This document shows, one piece after another, positions 55,748-64,000 of a stretch of DNA of 64,000 bases. The first letter of the stretch is position 1; the number at the start of each line of letters is the position of its first letter. Source of the DNA: Planococcus citri (taxonomy: Eukaryota; Arthropoda; Insecta; Hemiptera; Pseudococcidae); NCBI RefSeq assembly GCF_950023065.1, contig NC_088679.1, positions 35,774,001 to 35,838,000 of the forward strand, given 5' to 3'. The notes below the pieces were generated by a model, which saw nothing but the letters and a program-made list of their open reading frames with translations, was not told the origin of the DNA and did no database searches. Position numbers and translations under genes: made by a program.

Positions 55748-57240
55748 CATTATTATGTACAAATCGATTTTCAGATTTTCATCTCAAATGTACATACGTA
55801 CTACGTAGTTACTCTTTCAGTGAAAAAATCAACTTTGAAAGCTCAAAATTTGATTTTGAGATTTGGTTTAAGTATGTGTTCTTTCCGTGAGTCAAATACC
55901 AGTTCATTCGGGGGGGGGGGGGGAATAATAGAGCATTAAAATAAATTGGCTGTTGGTAAATCACATTTTGTCGTTTGCTCTTGATTTCGTTGTGCAACGT
56001 AAGAGTATATCCGTCGTTATTACACTTCACTTCATTTTATCGTTAGGTTGGTTATCGTTCAAACGAATGATTCATATTGTCGGACAACTACGAGCACTCT
56101 CTTGCACGCACATTCTAAGACAGTCATTATTCTTAATTTTTTTCAGAAAAAAATTTTTTTTCTTTTAAATTTTTATTTTAACGTGTTGCTTTTATCCCTT
56201 CTCTCTCTAGTTCGTTCACGCGCTGAAAATTCCGATTTCTCTGAATTTAAATTATCTATTTATAGAAATAACGCTAACCCTCGCGAATTTCCGCTTGATG
56301 TAAAAAAAAAGCTTGCGGCTAGGTAAAGAGTGGTATCTACGTACTTATTTATGAGACATGTTATAATATAACGTCAACCCTTCATTATTAAACACACATA
56401 CACGATATACAGAAGCGTGAATTGCACGAAAGGATGCCATTTATCGGTAACGTCAAGCAACAAGTTAATGATAGCGGTTGTTGGTGACGATGCGATGTTT
56501 GCGAAATTATATGCTTTTGAGAAAATGTGTGTGCGCAGCATGTGTAACCTAAAGTTTCAAGTTTCAATGCTGGCGCGAGTACAAAGTTTATACTCGTATC
56601 TGGTGGATGGGTAGGTATAGAGAGTTGACTAAAGTTTAGGGTGGTTGGTTGGTTTATCGCGTCCAAGTTGGACGGATATACTACATATATTTACGGATGA
56701 TAATCAAATTCAGGGTGTTTGTCATCGAGCTCGACAAAAGGGTTGCCCCGTATTTTTTTACCCACTGTTGGAAAGATTCGGGTTATGATGCGATGCAAAA
56801 TTATCATTGTGTTGAGAATTGAAACTGATAAAATACTCAAGACGAGTCGGAATTAGTATCATCATAAAACTCGCACAAACTGTCATTTTATGTTCCGTTA
56901 AGTTTTAATGCGGTTGTTAGTCTGTCATTTTATGTTGATGTTGTTGAATATGCAGTCATCTCCGACACGTTATGTCAAATACCTTCGGGTAAGGCGAACG
57001 TATATCTATTACCACTTACATTTTATCGTACGAGTATGTTTGTTCGTATATACCTATTCGACTCATTATTGATAACTTTGTCCGACGACAACGTCAAGGT
57101 TAATTTTGACGATATGTTTATATGTTCCATCCTTTCATATACCTACATACACGTGTCATCGGTATAGGTGCTACCTTACCTTTTACCTGTCGTTTGTGGT
57201 TAATTAACCAAATTTGTATATTTTTTTGTTTTCCACGCAG
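55748..57240. other. Intronic stretch before the second coding exon
   Basis: Contains a 13-base G run (55910-55922). No gene supportable. The last bases form a good polypyrimidine tract and CAG acceptor. Confidence 0.45.
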
Positions 57241-57411
57241 TGTTCAAGAAACTGACGGATCGTTTTTCGAGAACTATACAGCTTTGTCTTGGAAAATACA
57301 AAATCGACAATTCGCAGCGTGTCAAGATTCAGCTCAAGGGGAACCGCCACCTACGGAGTCCTCAGTTGGCATAAAACCACCACCTGCATATAGAATAGAA
57401 TCCGACGAGGT
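57241..57411 (+). CDS. Second recognised coding exon of the host gene
   Basis: Acceptor TTTTCCACGCAG|TG at 57240 and donor GAG|GTGTGT after 57411. The exon is 171 bp. Its first base completes the Gly codon split by the phase-2 intron, and the frame stays open across the whole exon, which again ends in phase 2. The encoded 57 residues include ETDGSFFENYTALSWKIQNR and a Pro-rich end, KPPPAYRIESDE. GC content is well above that of the flanks. No known domain is visible. Later exons lie beyond the window or were too short to see. Confidence 0.7.
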
Positions 57412-58446
57412 GTGTATTACACGCTTTTGCCCCTTTTCTGTTTCGATTTCAGCGAGCACGTCAAATGTACGAACCAATAATTCATCATCTCATTACTTAT
57501 GTATAAATATGTAGGTACGTAGATTTTTGCATCGTATGGAATTATAATTCCAAGATTTAATGAGTTTGTTGACGAAGGTTACGGAATATCATTTTGACTT
57601 CGTATTTCCTCTCTCCTTTTTTTCTCATTCATATAGCGAATTAAAGCAAAAGCTAAAGAGTAAATCAAACACAACGTTTTTTATTCTATGCAAATACGCT
57701 GGCTTTGCCTTCGCGCCTCTCGTTAGTAGCTTTTCTCATCGTCAGTGATGCTGGCGATGGCGTTTTTATCCAACGTAAATAATATTATTATAAATTTGAT
57801 TTTCGAATATGATTTTCGCATTCGCGCACACTTTCATAGTTTTAATCAAACCGTCCACCAAAAACGCCAAATTAATTCCGGTCCATATTTTTCGGCGCAC
57901 AAATTGCCTGATAATGATTGAATTTTCAATTTTCCTTTTTATGAAGGCAGGCTTAGAATTACAGGCGAGGAAGTACTTATCGTCAATGTGCTAGTTCAAT
58001 TCTTTGTGACGAAAGTTGATAAGTATTCGTGGGTGGTAACGATTTTTTGACATATTTTTTACATATAAATAAAATAAGTGTAGGTACCTAGCTGTTATGG
58101 TGTTGTTGTTGTTTTTTTTTTGGAAATGGAGAAATTTGTGAAAATGGTACCTAACACAGTTGGAGCGTAGGTATGAAAAAGTATTAATTCTTTGAACGAA
58201 TTTGGAAAATTTGAAGATTATTTTTGAAAAAAAAGCGATTTTTGGCACTTTTTGATACTTATACGCAGTTAGGTACGAATATAACCTGTTTTTTTCTTTA
58301 AAATATGTAACTCCAGTCTGAGGACCCAAGGCTCAGTTTTCTGAACTACTGGGAGGATCAACATTTTTCAGGGTAGTCTTCCACTTAAATAAACTCCCTT
58401 GCTAATTTTCGTCAAAATCCGGGATGTTTGACGTTATCACATCATA
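57412..58446 (+). other. Start of the following intron
   Basis: Begins GTGTGTATTA. No gene supportable. A short GTT-repeat/poly-T patch lies at 58096-58120. Confidence 0.45.
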
Positions 58447-59199
58447 CAAAGGTGGTTCAAAAAGTAAGTTTCCCATTCTTGTTTTTCGGGGTTGGTTTGC
58501 ACTGATCGCGCTGAAATTTCTACCATGGATCAGTGATACTGTGGTTAGTATTTGGTGAAAGTTTCGTTGCAATCGGTTGCGTTTTGCGTGTTTTATAGAT
58601 GCATAACCATTATGACGACGGATGAACTTCCGTCCAAGATGAAGCTGAGGGGTGTGATCGAGTTTTTTTACCCTTTGAGCAAATCTCCGATCGAATTTTT
58701 CCAAAAAGGAACACCATAAATGAAGTTTGATGGCTGGACAATTTGATGAAACTCCAAAAAGCAATTTGAAACAAATAGCATTGCCCAAAAATTAGTGCTC
58801 CTTTTGGACAACGTTAAGCCTTATTTCGCCAACAAAATGCAGGGCATAATGAAAATTTTTAAATGGGAATTTGGTAAACGATTAACCACCCTGGCAACAG
58901 CCCCTCTGTTTTATTGTGTGATTTTTCAATTTTTGGTCACTCGAAATTGACTTTGAATGGAAAAAACGAAGAAACCTAACTTGTTGTGAATGAGTAAATA
59001 TTGCAAGTTGGACGCAAAGTTTGGGAACGCGCAATTTATGATCTCGTGCCACGGTGGAACAAGTGTGTTGATCGATTAGGCGAGTATGTAGAAAACTAGA
59101 TTAGAGTCTCCTCTTTCCAATGATATGTTTACTTTTTTGTTTTTATGAAATATAATATTTTTTACAAAAATGGGAAACTTACTTTTTGAACCACCTTTG
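58447..59199 (+). mobile_element. Decayed, internally deleted mariner element
   Basis: CAAAGGTGGTTCAAAAAGTA begins a 31-bp terminal inverted repeat, and the exact inverted copy ends at 59199. TA flanks both ends. On the + strand ATG 58611 begins a peptide with MTTDELPSKMKLRGVIEFFY. Later LLLDNVKPYFAN and a KWEF motif correspond to the HDNARPH and WE region before the third catalytic residue of mariner transposases. Much of the middle is missing and stops follow, so it cannot make transposase, but it could be mobilised in trans if a relative exists. Confidence 0.88.
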
Positions 59200-59630
59200 T
59201 ATTTCCTCATTAATGACCATCTTGAACAAAAATACGATTTTCGACAAGAGCAAGAACTAAACCCCCAATAAACAAAATTTTAACGGCTCAATTGATGGCG
59301 ATTTTCTAAAATTTGTGTTCTTTTTGAGTTTTAATTTTGAGCAAAAATAATGAAAACTATGTTCTGCATGAAGCTTAAATCGACTAGTTATCTGTTAATG
59401 AAATTCAACCATTTTCCAGTCATTCTGAAGCCTCCAAAGCAATTTTAGATTTTTCCAGCATTTTTTAATTCTCCAATTGGAAACGAAAAATAGGTAATTT
59501 AAACCACCCGAAAATAATTAAAAAAAATAAGAAATTTTCTGTTTGGAGCGAAATTATCGAAACTTGAGCGAATCAACTAATCTTGACTAAAACCAACTCT
59601 CTAGATCAAAATTTTGCTATTTCAGACCAC
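59200..59630. other. AT-rich stretch
   Basis: No gene supportable. CATTCTGAAGCCTCC at about 59422 is a fragment of the dispersed repeat that continues at 59630. Confidence 0.4.
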
Positions 59631-60180
59631 TCTGAAACCTCCAGCACCAATTTCGAATTTTCCACGGGCATTGCATTACTCCAGAATGGGCTTAAATCAA
59701 CTTGAACAGTTAAAAATCGAGTTTTGGCTTATTGTCAACCTATTTTACAAGTTTATTCATGGCAATATACTTGCTGGACAGTGGACACCTCGAGTGCACT
59801 TTTTAGGTGTTCGACTTCGTATTGTTTATTAACAAAGCAAGTAAAATATCGTAAAAAAAATACATAAATCGCCTTAATTATGAATTAAATCGTAAAATAT
59901 GTTCAGAAGAAGTTAGCAGCTCGATTTTTACCTGACTAAATCAAGTATCGCAATTTATGAAGAAATTTAATACGTAGGTAGCTGTAATTCTGGGAAAATT
60001 AAAAATTACATTAGGAGTTCCAGAATGGCTGGAAATGGGGAAATTCGGTTGAGTGAGTCGATATTAGCTTCAGATTCAGAACTGATTTTCATAATTTTTG
60101 CTGAAAAATCAGGTACCTTTATTTGAAAAAAAAACACAAATTTTGGAAAATATCCACTTTTGAATTTTCAAAAATTTGTC
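59631..60180. repeat. Dispersed AT-rich repeat, copy C
   Basis: Carries CACTCTGAAACCTCCAGCA, a GTTAAAAATCGAGTTTTGGC block, AATTCTGGGAAAATTAAAAA, CCAGAATGGCTGGAAATG and a TGAATTTTCAAAAATTTGTC end. These align in order with copies A and B, with many substitutions. Confidence 0.5.
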
Positions 60181-60398
60181 AAAAATCAAAAAAGCAAGCT
60201 GTGTAGCAAGAGGATTGGTTAATTGTCGGACGACAGTCGAGAGGGGAAGAAAGAGAGGTTACTAAATTCTTTTCAAAAATCTCATTCTCGTTCAAACCAC
60301 AAGTGGACACTTCAAGTTCTTCCCTTGTAAGCATTATATTATGGCATGGTTTCCCAATTTTGCTCATTTGATCGAAATTTTTTCGAATTGTGTAGATA

Positions 60399-60921
60399 CA
60401 GTAAGTCCCGCTTATTAGAACCGCGGATAATAGAATAATTCGGATAATGGAATGAAATGTGCTGGGACAGAACATTTGTATCTTCTTACATGCAAATTTT
60501 TCCGTTTATTGGAATAAAATGAGCGTTTCATTCGGTTAATAGAATTAAAAAATCTTCAAAAATGGGAAAAAATCATGAATTTTGGCAAAATATAACAAAA
60601 ATTAAATAAAAACATGTGAAAATGGCATAAAAACGCGAAAATAAATATTTTAAATTGGTGAAAATTGGTATAAGATGATGGATTTTTTTTTAAATTTTAT
60701 AAAAATCGTACAAAAAAGTGTTCAAAACATATTAAAAGGCTAAATGAAACTAAAAAACCAAAAAGTATTGGAATCAACCTCAAAACACATCAAAAAGTAA
60801 TAAAATCTCAACATATAATTTGGAATTCTGCATTTTTTATCCTTCCGCTTTATAGAATGCTCTGGTTTATAGAATCAAACATACCTGGTCCCAAATCGAT
60901 TCTAATAAGCGGGACTTACTG
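60399..60921. mobile_element. Pogo/Tigger-like MITE (523 bp)
   Basis: CAGTAAGTCCCGCTTATTAG at 60399 is matched by the inverted CTAATAAGCGGGACTTACTG ending 60921. TA lies outside each end (60397-60398 and 60922-60923). A CAG-starting TIR, the TA duplication and subterminal GGATAATAGAA / TTATAGAAT repeats are typical of the pogo/Tigger branch of Tc1/mariner. The interior is AT-rich and non-coding. An ORF on the minus strand (60179-60475) merely overlaps the left end. Confidence 0.85.
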
Positions 60922-60923
60922 TA

Positions 60924-63496
60924 TTTTAAAGACTAAATGTCATTTTCTGATTTTTTTTTTGGAAAATTTTGAAAAATTCTCCCTTGACTTATTTCCCATA
61001 AAAAATCAAAGTTCAATAAATTTATAATGGAAAGTTGAAATTTTGTTCATACGCTGTTTTCAACCTTCTAAATAAATTTAATAATATATAGTTTCGAGTC
61101 ATTTTAAAACGGCTGATAAGTTTTTGGGTTTTCCAGCTTCGGAAAAATTACCTACAATTGAAAAAATCGAAACGAAATCCTGATCTGATAAACTCGGATT
61201 TACCGTCGTTGTAACTCTTTTCATCGCTTTGAGCTCAAACTTTTAGCAGGCATCCTTGGCTAACACTTCAAAATGTCAAATTTTCTCCCAGTAAATTTCT
61301 AAGTGAAAAAAAAAATTCATAGCCAGATCGAAAAAGCATGCAAGAATGTAGTCTGCCACTCTGGCCAATGTTTCAAGTGTTATTATGAATTTTTAGAATT
61401 TTAGCAAACTTTTGTAAATCAAAGTTCTCAAAATTTTAAAAAAATCAAAATTTCACCAAATTAACTAGGAAATCTGAGATTTGGTACCCTATTAAAAATC
61501 TGCCAAATTGATTAGAAGTGGTTTAGAGCCGTTTTGAACAATTCTGAAGCCTCCAGCAGATTATTCAAAATTGAAATTTCCACTAAATTTTACAAAAATG
61601 AAGATAGCTTCTAATTTGTATATGCGGTGAATTTCACTTAGATTTTGTTTAATGGAGAATTTTTCCGAAACTGGAAAATCCAAAAATTTACTAGATGCAT
61701 CAGAGTCGGATCAAAATTATCATCAATCGATTCAGGAGGTCGAAAGTTAGGTATGACTGAAATCTTAGTTTTTAAACTCAATTTTATCAAATTTTAATTT
61801 GTATAAGCCTAATTTGAATTTTCAAAACTGAAAAATAATCGGATATGTGTATTGAAATTTAGCAGAACATGTAATTTCCGGTGCTTTTGATTTGAAAATA
61901 TATTTCTGTTGTAGGTTATTCAAAACTCTTCTAATCCACGTTCTTGATGGAATGTACCTAGGTACTCAGGCTAGTCTAATGTTAGGTATGAATTAGAAAG
62001 CACTCATAATTGAATGGAGTTTCGCAATAAATCAAACACCGAGATTTTTTCTTTCTTTTTGCCGGCTACCGCGAATGTAAGCTCGATGACGGTACGTTGG
62101 GAAGTGGCTGTTGATTTAAACGCCAATAAATGTCGTTTTTTAAGAGTCTTTTGCGACGATGAAAATAGAAGTTACGCAGTAAGAATGTAAAACGTCGCGC
62201 CTCGTATACAGTTCCCATTGAGGAAAAAAATCTCATTTGGTGAGAAAGGAGAAAATTTTCTCCGATATTCCTTCGACTTTTATTATATAAACGAGTTTAA
62301 ATACAGCGTGTAAAATTTATGAAAAAATTATACGCCGAATTTTTGCGCCCTTTAACTCGAAACATTTAACATTGTTTTAATGCTGCGAGAAGAGAACATC
62401 GGATCGGCAAAAAGTTTACGAGGAAATGCATAAAGGCGCGGTATATTTTTTGAAAAATATAAGCTTACATTTATTATACGGCGAAAGAGCCTCGAATAAC
62501 CGCGTTCTGGATATAAATTTTCACTCGCGTATCGTTTTGATTAAGAAATCAAAAAGAAAAAAAGAATATTTCACGCCTGTTACAGGCAATTTGTTTCTTT
62601 GATATGACGAATGAAAATACAGCGCACGTGTGTAACGACTGTGCTTGTGCGTATTTTAATACGAAGTCTACGCCGAGGAGGGCACAGCAGGGTATTACGT
62701 GGCAAGGATGGCGAGATTTTCAATACGAAATACGCGCATATCCTACAAAAGGGTTTTCTTTTCTTGTATGTGTTTTTTTTCGCGTTTCGTAAACGATTAA
62801 AAGTTTATGCCTAGTAGTAGTACAAGTACGAGTACGTTCTTTTTAACCATGTAACCCTGACGGAACAGATTTCTCACTCGAGGGTTCTCTCATTTTTCGA
62901 GGTTGTAGCTTCAGTTTTCCAGTATTTTCCGCCATCGTTGAATTTAACAGCGCGTTGGCCCGTTTCGTGCGAGCGAACGATTTAACAACCCAACTTGCAG
63001 AACTCTAAAAACTTTAAAACAATGAAATAGGTATCGTATTTTCATTTGAATTACGAGTCCTCGAATGTGCCGCCGCCGGCGTCATCGTTTACCGACTAAT
63101 GTTTAGCTGCGAGTACCTACAATTCCTGGAGCGTTAATAAAGAATCTAAAATAGGGAAGTTATTTTTTGATTACGATGGAATTAGGTAGGTTTTTGGTGC
63201 TTACTGGTCGAGTAGAAGAAAACGTAGAGGGTGTTTCAATGAGTGAGCGCATGCCAAATTTTATTACGAGTAGATTTGAGTCTAGCCAACCAATAGAAAT
63301 AATAATTTTCGAATGAACAGGGTGCCTATATCTTTGGCATTCGAAAGATCAGTCATAATCCTCGTCCCGAGTGCTCTCGACACCTTTGTATTTTTGCTTG
63401 GTTTCAAAATTGCGAATCGTCATACTCATGCACAACTCCTTCAATCCTAAATAAACACGTTTCTATCATCCTTTTTTTGCTTTGTTTTCGGGAATG
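60924..63496. other. AT-rich stretch
   Basis: TCTGAAGCCTCCAGCA at about 61544 is another fragment of the dispersed repeat family. From about 62900 to 63120 GC content is higher, with two pyrimidine-rich CAG sites, but I could not define an exon. No gene supportable. Confidence 0.4.
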
Positions 63497-63886
63497 TAAG
63501 GGGGCATGCTGGTTCGCCATTTTCTTGCGAAAGCGAATTTTCTATAAGTCGAAAACTATGACATTTAGAGAAATTTTACAAGAGGGCTTTTTTGTAGAGA
63601 ATGAAAAAATACAATGACCAAACTATGCAAAAATCTTGAAATTTCATGCAGTAGAACTTAAAATGTTGAAAAAATGAAAAAAGTTATGAATTTTTTTTTG
63701 TTTTTTCATGTTGATAGATTTTTTAGGTTCTACTGCATAAACTTTCAAGATTTTTGCACAGTTGGTCATATTTTTTCATTCTCTACAAAAAAAGCTGCCT
63801 TGTAAAATTTCTCTGAATGACATAGTTTTTGACTTATAGAAAATTCGCTTTCGCAAGAAAATGGCGGACCAGCATACTCCCTGTTA
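63497..63886. mobile_element. Foldback element (390 bp, arms about 190 bp)
   Basis: The left arm (GCATGCTGG, CGCCATTTTCTTGCGAAAGC, GAATTTTCTATAAGTC, AGAGAAATTTTACAAG, GTAGAGAATGAAAAAATA, GCAAAAATCTTGAAA, GCAGTAGAAC) is repeated inverted in the right arm with roughly one change per ten bases. The centre is an A/T-rich loop around 63690. No ORF, so a non-autonomous foldback or long-TIR MITE. Confidence 0.85.
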
Positions 63887-64000
63887 TAATATGCCCTAGT
63901 AACATCTTATTGTTAGTTCAGTTCGGATTTCCCGAATGATTTCCAATTCAGATATCTATTTTCTTAAATATTTACAGGGGAAGTATCCCAAATGTCAGAA

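Larger units (their letters stand above)
15305..57240 (+). other. 41.9-kb intron of the host gene, filled with transposons
   Basis: It starts with GTGAGT at 15305 and ends with the pyrimidine-rich acceptor TTTTTGTTTTCCACGCAG at 57240. The phase-2 donor matches the acceptor frame and leaves an open reading frame across the junction. It contains the complete LTR retrotransposon, a foldback element, a TIR element, two LINE fragments and several repeat arrays. Further small exons inside it cannot be excluded by eye. Confidence 0.6.

Noticed and set aside
60179..60475. 98-codon minus-strand frame with a hydrophobic start
   Set aside because: It runs across the left end of the pogo-like MITE, so it is a composite of unrelated sequence.
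62870..63120. GC-richer patch as another host exon
   Set aside because: Candidate acceptors exist, but no frame gives a convincing exon with a matching phase and donor.
1..64000. CRISPR arrays, bacterial operons, ribosome-binding sites, tRNA genes
   Set aside because: Repeat spacing, gene structure and splice signals are eukaryotic; no tRNA-like B box (GGTTCGAATCC type) was found on visual scan.

Overview
This is a 64 kb piece of an AT-rich animal nuclear genome, most likely from an insect. The evidence is long introns with GT/AG splice signals, a coding exon far apart from the next one, mariner- and pogo-like DNA transposons, LINE remnants and a complete LTR retrotransposon. Short GTAGGTACCTAC-like words recur throughout, as I recall from hemipteran and lepidopteran DNA. 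That placement is an impression, not a measurement. There is no bacterial gene organisation, and I saw no tRNA, rRNA or CRISPR array.

Host gene: two phase-compatible coding exons on the + strand (14903-15304 and 57241-57411) are separated by a 41.9 kb intron. They encode a Ser/Pro-rich, probably disordered N-terminus of a protein I do not recognise. Nearly everything else is intron or flanking sequence filled with repeats.

Main feature: 17069-28872 is a young Ty3/Gypsy-type LTR retrotransposon of 11.8 kb in the same orientation as the host gene. It has 458-bp LTRs that differ at one position, a 4-bp ATAT target duplication and a Lys-type primer-binding site. A 561-nt leader contains no ATG. 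Gag (935 aa) lacks a CCHC knuckle and carries an Arg/Asp-rich tract. A canonical GGGAAAC slippery heptamer joins Gag to a -1 frame Pol. Pol begins with a segment resembling an SGNH/GDSL hydrolase, followed by protease, reverse transcriptase and a degenerate RNase H. An in-frame UGA follows, then the integrase. A cellular-type RNase H1 domain with all four acidic residues lies between the integrase core and its C-terminal GPY/F module. A 1.76-kb 3' non-coding region contains a 30-bp tandem repeat and no env. The copy is interrupted by the UGA unless that codon is read through.

Other mobile DNA: foldback elements at 2638-3145, 16084-16440 and 63497-63886; a mariner relic at 58447-59199; a pogo/Tigger-like MITE at 60399-60921; a TIR element at 55093-55747; LINE 3' fragments at 34200-35560 (+) and 47783-48043 (-). 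There are diverged tandem arrays at 1855-2210, 5700-6350, 16716-17062 and 54010-54500, and dispersed AT-rich repeats. The LTR element sits inside the 16.7-kb GATC-rich array, so the insertions are nested. The remaining long stretches are AT-rich non-coding DNA in which I could support no gene.
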